Shown here: in pieces, positions 16,345 through 24,366 of the stretch
Layout: the number at the start of each line of letters is the position of its first letter
Numbering within the stretch: the first letter of the stretch is position 1
From: Bacteroides sp. MSB163
Lineage (GTDB): Bacteria; Bacteroidota; Bacteroidia; Bacteroidales; Bacteroidaceae
Length of the DNA stretch: 64,000 bases
Assembly (NCBI RefSeq): GCF_036416795.1
Contig: NZ_CP143867.1
Span: forward strand, 4,456,001 to 4,520,000
Direction of reading: 5' to 3'
Translations under genes and position numbers: made by a program
The notes under the pieces: model-generated
Told to the model about the DNA's origin: nothing
Seen by the model: the letters and a program-made list of their open reading frames with translations, nothing else
The model's database searches: none

Positions 16345-17667
16345 TTACTTGCGTATACGACGTCTGCGTCTGTGGTGACGTTTCTTCTGCTTGTAAATGC
16401 TGATCCGTTTCCAGACAATCCACACAAACAGTATCCCGAAGACTGCAAAGATGAGAAGCACGATACCCGTATTCAGATTATCGCCTTTGACGCGGCTCCA
16501 CATTTCGAGAACAAGCTCTGTGCGGTCACCGAAATCACGGATCATGGCGCAACGCTCCACGACTTTACGGTCAGGGTATTGTATCGGATTGATCTGAACG
16601 CTGTCTGCACCGGGACCGAAGAAATAACTGAGGTCGGAGAACTGTTCAAGAGTAGTATCGATCTTTGCCTCCATAATCTCGGGCGTTGCTACGGCACTGA
16701 CGTAGCCGATGGCATCCATATTGCGCAGAGCAATATCTGGCTGGCAAAGATAATTGATGAAGTAGCTGGCAGCTTTTACGTTGCGGGCATACTTGGGGAT
16801 GGCCCAGCCATCGTACCAGATGTTGCTGCCTTCACGGGGAACTACATAGTCCAGGTCCACGCCTACGGCTTCCGCTTCATCAATGGCCCAGACGGCGTCG
16901 CCACTCCAGGTAAGGTTGAGCCATGCTTTGTTTTTCGTCATCATCTCTTTGCCGAAGTCGGCTTCCCATCCGGCAATGTTGGGTTTCAAGGCTTTCAGGT
17001 ATTGCTCTGCAAGGGCAATAGATTCAGGGGAATTGTCGTTCATCAGTTGCTCCACGGTGATGGTGCTGTCGGCAAGTTGCCGGGCATGGGCATAGATGAT
17101 GGCAGTGCCGTAGGCATCGCGGTAACTGTCTTTCATCAGAATCTTACCACGGTTGACGGCATCCCAAAGGCATCCCCAGGAGCTGACTTCTTCAAAGGTC
17201 TTGAACTTCTTGTTATAGAGTATTCCAGCGGTACCCCACATGTAGGGAACGACGTAATCATTGGTGTGGTGACCGGGCTGGCTGATCTTCTCCAACTCTT
17301 TCTGAATATACGGTGAGATGTTGGGGATATAGTCCGGAGTCTTCCCAAAATTGCGGTTGATAGGGAGAAGGAGATCTTTCTTCAACATTCGTTCGATGAT
17401 GTATTCCGATGGGCATACAAGGTCGAAATCTTCCTGTCCGCGCTCAATTTTGGTGAGCATGATTTCGTTGATATCGAATACCTGGTAGATGATGCGGATA
17501 TCTTCGCCTGTCTGCTCTTTGTACCAAGCAGGAAATTCAGCGAGGACTTCTTCGTCGATGTAATCTGCCCAGTTATAGACTTTCAGTACACGGCTGCGCT
17601 TCTCACCTGAGTCGGTACAGGAGGCGAGGAGAAGGATGCAGAGGAAGAGGGATATGTATTTCTTCAT
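16345..17667 (-). CDS. potD: Spermidine/putrescine ABC transporter, substrate-binding lipoprotein
   Basis: 440 residues. The start MKKYISLFLCILLLASC has a lipobox with Cys17, so the protein is membrane-anchored. The body (VLKVYNWADYIDEEVL, then DLVCPSEYIIERM) is a PotD/PotF-type polyamine-binding domain. Unusually, a second hydrophobic segment at about 401-420 (GIVLLIFAVFGILFVWIVW) is followed by a very basic tail rich in Lys, His and Arg. E. coli PotD is about 350 residues and lacks this. It is last in the potA-potB-potC-potD cluster, 25 bases after potC. Confidence 0.93.
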   Translation of the reverse strand: MKKYISLFLCILLLASCTDSGEKRSRVLKVYNWADYIDEEVLAEFPAWYKEQTGEDIRIIYQVFDINEIMLTKIERGQEDFDLVCPSEYIIERMLKKDLLLPINRNFGKTPDYIPNISPYIQKELEKISQPGHHTNDYVVPYMWGTAGILYNKKFKTFEEVSSWGCLWDAVNRGKILMKDSYRDAYGTAIIYAHARQLADSTITVEQLMNDNSPESIALAEQYLKALKPNIAGWEADFGKEMMTKNKAWLNLTWSGDAVWAIDEAEAVGVDLDYVVPREGSNIWYDGWAIPKYARNVKAASYFINYLCQPDIALRNMDAIGYVSAVATPEIMEAKIDTTLEQFSDLSYFFGPGADSVQINPIQYPDRKVVERCAMIRDFGDRTELVLEMWSRVKGDNLNTGIVLLIFAVFGILFVWIVWKRISIYKQKKRHHRRRRRIRK

Positions 17668-17692
17668 TGTTGATGGAGTTAATTTGTGATTG

Positions 17693-18484
17693 TTATTCTT
17701 TCTTAGAACGTTCTGCTCTCTTGTTAATCACAATCAGCAATACTAACACTGTTACAAAAATGATTGTTGACAGTGGGCGCAGTTCAGGAGTCAATCCACC
17801 CTTACGTGCGTCCGCATAGATGTATGTCGACAACGTTTCCAATCCTTCATTTCCTATGGTGAAGATCGTTACTGCGAAGTCATCAATGGAAAGCGTGAAA
17901 GCGAGGATGAAACCGCTGATCATTCCCGGCAGAATTTCCGGGAAGATGACTTTACGAAGCGCCTGAAAAGGAGTAGCTCCGAGGTCGAGGGCTGCTTCGT
18001 ATACATTCTGATTCATTTTCTTCAGGCGGGGCATCACACTAAGCACCACATAAGGGGTACAGAAAGTGATGTGTGCCAATACTACCGTAGTAAATCCCTG
18101 TGAAATGCCAAAGCTGACAAACAGCAGGAACAGGGATACACCCGTAATGATATCCGCATTCATCATCGGAATAGCATTGGTGAAATTCATCACCTGGCGT
18201 GCCCGGGAGCGCAAGTTAAAGATGCCGATAGCTGCCAGGCTTCCAAGCAGGGTAGAGGCTGTGGCGGCAATCGTAGCAATCGCGAATGTGTTCCAGATGG
18301 CATTCATCAGCGAGTGGTGCATGCCGCCTGTAAATAGTGAACTGTATAGTTTGGTGGAGAATCCTGTCCAGTTACCCAGTACCTTGGCCTCAGTGAAAGA
18401 GAAGATCATAATGATCAGGATGGGCGAATAGAGCAGGACAAGCAGAAACCAAAGATAGCCTTTCGCCAGAATACGTGTTATCAT
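17693..18484 (-). CDS. potC: Spermidine/putrescine ABC transporter, permease
   Basis: 263 residues with six predicted membrane spans. The EAA loop, which docks with the ATPase, is visible as EAALDLGATPFQALRKVIFPEILPG. It starts inside the end of potB with a 4-base overlap, so the two are translationally coupled. Together with PotB it forms the inner-membrane channel for polyamine import. It is shown as PotC rather than PotB by its length, order and the YSPILIIMIFSF start. Confidence 0.94.
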   Translation of the reverse strand: MITRILAKGYLWFLLVLLYSPILIIMIFSFTEAKVLGNWTGFSTKLYSSLFTGGMHHSLMNAIWNTFAIATIAATASTLLGSLAAIGIFNLRSRARQVMNFTNAIPMMNADIITGVSLFLLFVSFGISQGFTTVVLAHITFCTPYVVLSVMPRLKKMNQNVYEAALDLGATPFQALRKVIFPEILPGMISGFILAFTLSIDDFAVTIFTIGNEGLETLSTYIYADARKGGLTPELRPLSTIIFVTVLVLLIVINKRAERSKKE

Positions 18485-19254
18485 ATCACACCTCCGCTTT
18501 CATTTTGTGCACTGTCGTCCTCATTGGTAAAGAGGGCGGTGACGCCAATCAGCAACAGCATGATGAGCGACAAGGCAGCGCCGTAGTTCCACATTCCGTT
18601 ATATATATTCTCTTGTACGGTGGTACCGAACAGTTTGATGTTGTTCATCGTCAGCAACTCGGCAATGGCAAAGGTGGAAACCGTGGGCATGAAAACCATC
18701 ACTACACCACTCATGATGCCGGGCATCGAGAGGGGGAGGATCACTTTACCGAATACCTGTACAGGCGTAGCTCCCAGGTCTTGGGCTGCTTCTATCAGAC
18801 TGTCATCCATTTTTTGCAACGTATTGTAGATAGGGTATATCATGAACGGCAGGAAGTTATAGACCATACCGAATACCAAAGCACCTTCGCCCAGCGGCAG
18901 GTTGAGGAAATCAAACAATGCCACTGTGGCAAGTGTACGTATCAGGATGTTCACCCACATAGGCAGGATGAACAGTACAACCATGGTCTGGGAAGTGTTG
19001 AAGCGCTTCTGACTGAGAATATAAGCAGCCGGATAACCGAGCAGGAGGCACGCCAGAGTCGTGATGACAGCTATTCCGATGGAATAGACGAATGTGTTGA
19101 TAGATTCGGGATGCATCATGAATTTGCGGAAGTTGGCAAACGTGAATGCGCCTTCAGCATCGGTGAAGGCATAAACCACAATGAGCAACAGAGGCATCAC
19201 AACGAAGATGATGAGAAACAATGCGTAGGGAACTGTCCAGTTCCGGCGGCGCAT
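18481..19254 (-). CDS. potB: Spermidine/putrescine ABC transporter, permease
   Basis: 257 residues from the ATG at 19254 (MRRRNWTVPYALFL). The open frame extends to 19380, but that part overlaps the end of potA; a GTG at 19281, overlapping the potA stop by 11 bases, is the main alternative start. It has six membrane spans and the EAA loop EAAQDLGATPVQVFGKVILPLSMPG. It pairs with PotC in the polyamine importer and overlaps it by 4 bases. Confidence 0.93.
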   Translation of the reverse strand: MRRRNWTVPYALFLIIFVVMPLLLIVVYAFTDAEGAFTFANFRKFMMHPESINTFVYSIGIAVITTLACLLLGYPAAYILSQKRFNTSQTMVVLFILPMWVNILIRTLATVALFDFLNLPLGEGALVFGMVYNFLPFMIYPIYNTLQKMDDSLIEAAQDLGATPVQVFGKVILPLSMPGIMSGVVMVFMPTVSTFAIAELLTMNNIKLFGTTVQENIYNGMWNYGAALSLIMLLLIGVTALFTNEDDSAQNESGGVI

Positions 19255-19270
19255 GAAGAAACGGGATATA

Positions 19271-20713
19271 TTACTGAGCACTTCCTTTCTTATTAGCAGA
19301 TTCGACAATAGGGATAGAACCGGTGGTCTGTGCCGGTGCAACAATTCGTATATTTTCGGGTGCGATGGTGATGCCGACACGGTCGCCGTCGTCCCAGACG
19401 TCAGTGGTGTCTACAAAGATATCCTCGTCCCAATCGGTAAACACGGTGAGATGGTAATGGTTTCCTTTATAAAGGATGAATTTCACTTCGCCCGTCAGAT
19501 GACCGTCTTCTTCGTTATCTTCGAGGATGACGTTCCGGAAATCTATTTCTACGAGGACGGAACTGCCCGGTTCGATGTCCTGCACTTCGGTGCACTCGAA
19601 GGTGTAACCGAGGAATTCGATGTGTGTGGCGTCTATGAGCTTGCCTTCGAAGGTGTTGCAGGTGCGTTCTTTCTTCATTACGTGGATGTCGAAAGGTTTC
19701 ACGAGCAGACCGACTTCCCGTCCGGCCTCGAAACTGTGATAGTCCTGCACCATGAATTCGTAGCCCTCGTTAGTCTGTACCATCATTTCGTAATGTACGC
19801 CTTTGAAGATGCAGGAGGTGACAGTACCCGTCAGTTGGGCAGCGGCAGAAGGCTCGAATATATAGATGTCTTCGGGACGGATGACTACATCGACGGGAGT
19901 GTTTTCGCCAAAGCCCTTGTCGACACATTCAAATTCGTGTCCGGCAAAGGATACGGCTTTGTCCTGAAGCATGAGCCCGTTCAGGATGTTACTTTCTCCG
20001 ATAAAATCGGCAACGAAAGAGTTGATGGGTTCGTTGTAGATGTCTGTTGGCGTACCTATCTGCTGGATACGACCTTCGCTCATCACGACGATGGTGTCGC
20101 TCAGAGTAAGGGCTTCTTCCTGGTCGTGGGTAACGTAGACGAAGGTGATTCCAAGTTTCTGGTGCATCTCTTTCAACTCCATTTGCATATCTTTACGCAT
20201 TTTGAGGTCGAGAGCGGCAAGGGGCTCGTCCAGTAACAGCACTTCGGGTTCGTTGACGATGGCACGGGCGATGGCAACACGTTGTTGCTGTCCGCCGGAG
20301 AGGGAATCGACGTCACGGTCTTCGTAGTCCGTCATACCTACCATGCGGAGGGCTTGTTTCACTTTCTTGCCAATGGTGGCTTCGGGCATCTTTTTGAGTT
20401 TCAGTCCGAAAGCGATGTTGTTGTACACGTTGAGGTGAGGGAAAAGGGCATACTTCTGAAAGACGGTATTCACCGGACGTTGGTGTGGCGGTGTTTGCGT
20501 GATGTCTTTTCCGGCGATGGTGATGATACCTTCCGAGGCGGTCTGGAAACCGGCTATCAGGCGCAACAAAGTAGTCTTGCCGCAGCCGGAGGGGCCCAAT
20601 ATTGTTACAAATTCGCCCTTACGGACAGAGAGGTTTACATCATTCAGTACGGCTTTGTCTCCGAAGTATTTCGATACGTGCTCTACACCGATGATGCAGT
20701 CAGACTTTTGCAT
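19271..20713 (-). CDS. potA: Spermidine/putrescine ABC transporter, ATP-binding protein
   Basis: 480 residues, about 100 more than E. coli PotA. The ATPase domain has Walker A GPSGCGKTT at 40-48, signature LSGGQ at 138-142, and Walker B LLLDEP at 159-164, with FVYVTHDQEEAL after it. The C-terminal half is longer than usual and looks like two successive TOBE-type regulatory modules (about 290-370 and 380-465). It is first in the operon; a -7 box TACCTTTG lies at 20779-20786. Confidence 0.95.
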   Translation of the reverse strand: MQKSDCIIGVEHVSKYFGDKAVLNDVNLSVRKGEFVTILGPSGCGKTTLLRLIAGFQTASEGIITIAGKDITQTPPHQRPVNTVFQKYALFPHLNVYNNIAFGLKLKKMPEATIGKKVKQALRMVGMTDYEDRDVDSLSGGQQQRVAIARAIVNEPEVLLLDEPLAALDLKMRKDMQMELKEMHQKLGITFVYVTHDQEEALTLSDTIVVMSEGRIQQIGTPTDIYNEPINSFVADFIGESNILNGLMLQDKAVSFAGHEFECVDKGFGENTPVDVVIRPEDIYIFEPSAAAQLTGTVTSCIFKGVHYEMMVQTNEGYEFMVQDYHSFEAGREVGLLVKPFDIHVMKKERTCNTFEGKLIDATHIEFLGYTFECTEVQDIEPGSSVLVEIDFRNVILEDNEEDGHLTGEVKFILYKGNHYHLTVFTDWDEDIFVDTTDVWDDGDRVGITIAPENIRIVAPAQTTGSIPIVESANKKGSAQ

Positions 20714-20778
20714 AAGCGTTATTAAGTGTTTAACCTAAAACTAATAGAACGAATTCTGCCTTTCTAAAAAAGCGGGTA

Positions 20779-20786
20779 CAAAGGTA
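20779..20786 (-). promoter_or_regulatory. -7 box upstream of the pot operon
   Basis: TACCTTTG on the minus strand, 66 bases upstream of potA. A TTTG occurs 23 bases further upstream (20810-20813), a slightly long spacer. Confidence 0.55.
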
Positions 20787-20979
20787 GGGAATAAATTGGG
20801 AAAATAAATCAAATTCAACTACTAATTCGCATTATTATGTGGCTTGTAGTTTCCGTACTTCCCTCGGTTATGGTACGTCAGCGCTGCTGATTTACGGAGC
20901 TGGCTTGCTATATTTATGGTATACAAAATGAGAAGAATAAAAAAAGAAAAAATAAAAGTCGGAAAAACCAACCTAAATA

Positions 20980-21011
20980 CTTGACTTCGTCTTTCAGATG
21001 TCATATCTTTG
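20980..21011 (+). promoter_or_regulatory. Plus-strand Bacteroides promoter facing a gene-free region
   Basis: A -33-like CTTG (20980-20983) and a -7 box TATCTTTG (21004-21011) are separated by 20 bases, a good fit to the consensus. Both flanking genes are on the minus strand, so this promoter does not serve either of them. Confidence 0.7.
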
Positions 21012-21016
21012 CAGGG

Positions 21017-21118
21017 TAGTTGATAATAGAGAATTCATACTACTTGTTTTCTAAGATAATAACAGACGAACAATAAGAAAGGCGGTAATTTCAATAGGAA
21101 GTTATCGCCTTTCTTGTT
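21017..21118 (+). ncRNA. Candidate small RNA of about 100 nt
   Basis: The stretch starts 6 bases after a consensus promoter and ends in a 14-bp hairpin, AAGAAAGGCGGTAA (21075-21088) with TTATCGCCTTTCTT (21102-21115), one wobble pair. No ORF with a start codon of sensible length lies in it. The hairpin has only a modest T-run on either strand, and could instead end the minus-strand asnB transcript. It lies between potA and asnB, in a nitrogen-metabolism neighbourhood. Sequence pattern only; not a recognised RNA family. Confidence 0.5.
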
Positions 21119-21216
21119 GATATTTATCGGATCTGGGCTTAAAAGAGCCTTTTGGCGTTTTTAATAAACGTTGGGCACATTCTTTAAAAACGAATAACAG
21201 GAAGCTTAAGGCTTTA

Positions 21217-22914
21217 TCAGCCCACGTTCCCAGCTGCCTCGTGCACATCTGCCACCGCCCGTCCGCTCGGATCATTTTTTCCTTGCAACGTGGCATCCCA
21301 GGCGAGTGCTTCAGCAGTAGAGCAAGCCACGCTCGGCACACTGGGTACGCTTCGGGCAGCCGACTGACTGGGGAAGTGTTCTTCGAAAATGCTACGATAG
21401 TAATATTCCTCCTTATTCTGTGGCGGATTGATGGGAAATCGTTCGGCAGCATGTTCCATCTGATGGTCAGTGACAGCGGCAGAAGTAATAGCTTTCAATG
21501 TATCGATCCAATTGTAACCGACGCCATCGGAGAATTGCTCTTTTTGTCGCCAGGCAACACTCTGAGGCAGTATATCCTGAAAAGCTTCGCGCACAATGCG
21601 TTTCTCCACTTCTTTGCCCGGACACATCTTAACAGCAGGGCTGAGGTTCATCGCCACATCCAAGAACTCTTTATCGAGGAAGGGAACACGACCTTCCACT
21701 CCCCAGGCAGCGAGGCTCTTGTTGGCACGCAGACAGTCGTACAGGTGCAGTTTGGAGAGCTTACGGATCGTCTCTTCGTGGAAAGCCTGTGGTGTGGGGG
21801 CTTTGTGGAAGTAGAGATAACCACCGAAAACCTCGTCGGCGCCTTCACCGCTAAGCACCATCTTGATGCCCATAGACTTGATGACACGTGCCAACAGGTA
21901 CATCGGTGTGGAAGCACGTACAGTGGTAACATCGTATGTCTCGATAAAGTAGATGACATCCCGCAAGGCATCAAGCCCTTCTTGAATGGTATAATTGATT
22001 TCATGGTGAACAGTACCGATATATTCCGCTACTTCACGGGCTTTAATCAAGTCCGGTGCACCGTGCAGGCCGACGGCGAAGGAGTGGAGTTGAGGCCACC
22101 AGGCTTCGCTCTGGTTGTCGGTTTCAATGCGCTTGCGGGCATACTTCTTGGCAATGGCGGAGATGACGGAAGAGTCGAGGCCACCACTGAGCAGAACACC
22201 GTAAGGAACATCGGACATTAACTGGCGTTGCACGGCAGCTTCGAGGGAGAGTTTTACGCTGTTGATTTCTGGTTGGGTAGCTCGGCGGGCGATGGTGTCA
22301 TTGGCTTTGACGGCGGCATAATCGGTCCAGGGACGCTGATACCAACGGTGCATTTTACCTTCACGTCCCCAGAAGTAATGTCCGGGCAGAAAAGGCTCGT
22401 AGGTATCACAGAAACCTTCGAGAGCTTTCAGTTCGCTACCGACGTAGATATGTCCCTGGTCGTCACGACCGATATAAAGAGGGATTACTCCGATAGGGTC
22501 ACGGGCAATCAGATAGTCGTCTGCTTCTTCATCGTAAAGGGCAAAGGCGAAAATACCGTTCAATTCTTCGAGGAAATGAATGCCTTTATCCTTATATAAT
22601 GCGAGGATGACTTCACAGTCCGATCCTGTACGGAAAGCATACTTGCCGGCGTAGCGGGAACGGATTTCCCGATGATTATAGATCTCACCGTTGACGGCAA
22701 GGATTTGCCTGCCATCCGGAGAGTACAAAGGTTGTCCGCCACTTTCCGGATCGACGATGGAAAGACGTTCGTGAGCCAGGATGGCACTGCCGCCTACATA
22801 AATACCACTCCAGTCTGGTCCGCGATGACGGATTTTCTGCGCCATTCGAAGCGCTTTATTTCTCAATTCCTGGGATTGAGATTTGATATTGAAGATACCT
22901 ACGATTCCACACAT
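21217..22914 (-). CDS. asnB: Asparagine synthetase B (glutamine-hydrolysing)
   Basis: 565 residues, similar in length to E. coli AsnB. The class II amidotransferase nucleophile is Cys2 (MCGIVGIF). The synthetase half shows the ATP-binding GVLLSGGLDSSV loop and GEGADEVFGGY. The C-terminus keeps the typical NDPSGRAV. It makes asparagine from aspartate, ATP and glutamine. It lies 19 bases after gltD on the same strand, so gltB-gltD-asnB is probably one operon. Confidence 0.97.
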   Translation of the reverse strand: MCGIVGIFNIKSQSQELRNKALRMAQKIRHRGPDWSGIYVGGSAILAHERLSIVDPESGGQPLYSPDGRQILAVNGEIYNHREIRSRYAGKYAFRTGSDCEVILALYKDKGIHFLEELNGIFAFALYDEEADDYLIARDPIGVIPLYIGRDDQGHIYVGSELKALEGFCDTYEPFLPGHYFWGREGKMHRWYQRPWTDYAAVKANDTIARRATQPEINSVKLSLEAAVQRQLMSDVPYGVLLSGGLDSSVISAIAKKYARKRIETDNQSEAWWPQLHSFAVGLHGAPDLIKAREVAEYIGTVHHEINYTIQEGLDALRDVIYFIETYDVTTVRASTPMYLLARVIKSMGIKMVLSGEGADEVFGGYLYFHKAPTPQAFHEETIRKLSKLHLYDCLRANKSLAAWGVEGRVPFLDKEFLDVAMNLSPAVKMCPGKEVEKRIVREAFQDILPQSVAWRQKEQFSDGVGYNWIDTLKAITSAAVTDHQMEHAAERFPINPPQNKEEYYYRSIFEEHFPSQSAARSVPSVPSVACSTAEALAWDATLQGKNDPSGRAVADVHEAAGNVG

Positions 22915-22933
22915 AATACTTAGTGATTAGGGG

Positions 22934-24271
22934 TTAATTTAAATACTTGTCTATCCGTTCTGCCACTCTCCGTCCGTCCGCCAGTGCATGCACCACAAGG
23001 CTGGCACCACGTGCCGCATCACCTGCTACGAACACATTTTCCGGAAATTCCGGTTGTTCCGGTTTCAGGAAGCCCATGGCCAGAAGTACCATATCGGCGT
23101 CTATCACTTCTTTCTTTCCGGTAGGCTTCATGGTAGGGCGTCCGCCATCCTGGGCCGGAATCCATTCCACTTCTTCTACCTCTACACCGCAGACTTTTCC
23201 ATTCTTGCCAATAAACTGATTGGATGCCAGCGACCAGCGGCGTGTGCAACCTTCTTCGTGACTTGAAGTCGTTTTCAGTACAATGGGCCATTGCGGCCAA
23301 GGAGTAGCATCATTGTGACCTACGGGAGGCTGTGGCATGATCTCAATCTGTGTCACACTCACGGCTCCCTGGCGGATACTCGTACCGATGCAGTCCGATC
23401 CTGTATCACCGCCACCGATGACGAGAACCCGTTTACCCTTGGCATTTACCAGACGTTCTTTCGGGAACGTTTCCCCATCGAGGATATGATTTTGCTGAGA
23501 CAGCATTTCGAGGGCAAGATAAATACCTTTCAGTTCGCGTCCGGGGATATTGAGGTCACGTGCCTGCGGCGTCCCAGTGCAGATGCAGTAGGCATCAAAG
23601 CCGGCGGGGAGTTTCTGCACATCTACCGTTACGCCCATTTCGAACTTGATGCCTTCGGCTTCAAGCACTCCCATCCGGCGGTCGATTACTGCTTTATCGA
23701 GTTTAAAATTAGGAATGCCATAGCGCAGTAATCCGCCGGGCATGGGTTTACTGTCAAAAAGAGTGACTTCATAGCCTTTAGCATTCAGCCGGCAGGCAGC
23801 GGAGAGTCCCGCAGGACCTGCACCGATGATGGCAACCCGCTTTCCATTACGTTGGGGCTGAATGGGCACGATGTAACCTTCGCGAAAAGCCGCTTCGGCA
23901 ATAGCCGCCTCGTTTTCACGAATGGTGACAGGCTCATCACACGAAAGCTTCAGTACACACGATTTTTCACAAAGTGCCGGACAGATGCGTCCGGTAAATT
24001 CGGGGAAGTCGTTTGTGGCGGCGAGCACTTCGTATGCTTCGCGCCATTTACCCTTATAAAGTGCGTCCTGAAATTCAGGTTGTTTATTACCCAACGGGCA
24101 TGCCCAGTGACAGAAGGGTACACCGCAATCCATGCAACGTGATGCCTGGAGTTTGCGTTCGTGACTGTTTAAAGTTTGCTCCACCTGACTGAAGTCGGTG
24201 ATACGTTCGTGGACAGGACGGTATCCCGCTTCCTGCCGTGGTATGTTTAAGAATGCTTTTGGATCTCCCAT
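22934..24271 (-). CDS. gltD: Glutamate synthase (NADPH), small subunit
   Basis: 445 residues. N-terminal cysteines for Fe-S clusters lie in CMDCGVPFCHWAC (46-58), with a second set in CPALCEKSC. The FAD-binding GAGPAGLSAACRL and the NADPH-binding VIGGGDTGSDCIG follow. It passes electrons from NADPH to the large subunit. The gap to gltB is 94 bases and contains a CAATTGT-type repeat. Homologous subunits occur in other oxidoreductases, but the gltB neighbour settles the role. Confidence 0.96.
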   Translation of the reverse strand: MGDPKAFLNIPRQEAGYRPVHERITDFSQVEQTLNSHERKLQASRCMDCGVPFCHWACPLGNKQPEFQDALYKGKWREAYEVLAATNDFPEFTGRICPALCEKSCVLKLSCDEPVTIRENEAAIAEAAFREGYIVPIQPQRNGKRVAIIGAGPAGLSAACRLNAKGYEVTLFDSKPMPGGLLRYGIPNFKLDKAVIDRRMGVLEAEGIKFEMGVTVDVQKLPAGFDAYCICTGTPQARDLNIPGRELKGIYLALEMLSQQNHILDGETFPKERLVNAKGKRVLVIGGGDTGSDCIGTSIRQGAVSVTQIEIMPQPPVGHNDATPWPQWPIVLKTTSSHEEGCTRRWSLASNQFIGKNGKVCGVEVEEVEWIPAQDGGRPTMKPTGKKEVIDADMVLLAMGFLKPEQPEFPENVFVAGDAARGASLVVHALADGRRVAERIDKYLN

Positions 24272-24347
24272 TATACTATTCTTTAGTTTGACTAAGTAAA
24301 TGTTTGTAATTAGTTTGTTTGCATAATTAAGTAGGCGACTATACAGT

Positions 24348-24366
24348 AATTGTCAACTGTCAATTC
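24348..24366. repeat. CAATTGT-type repeat in the gltB-gltD gap
   Basis: AATTGTCAACTGTCAATT abuts the gltB stop codon. It is the same unit as in carA and downstream of the S28/S37 peptidase gene. Confidence 0.55.
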
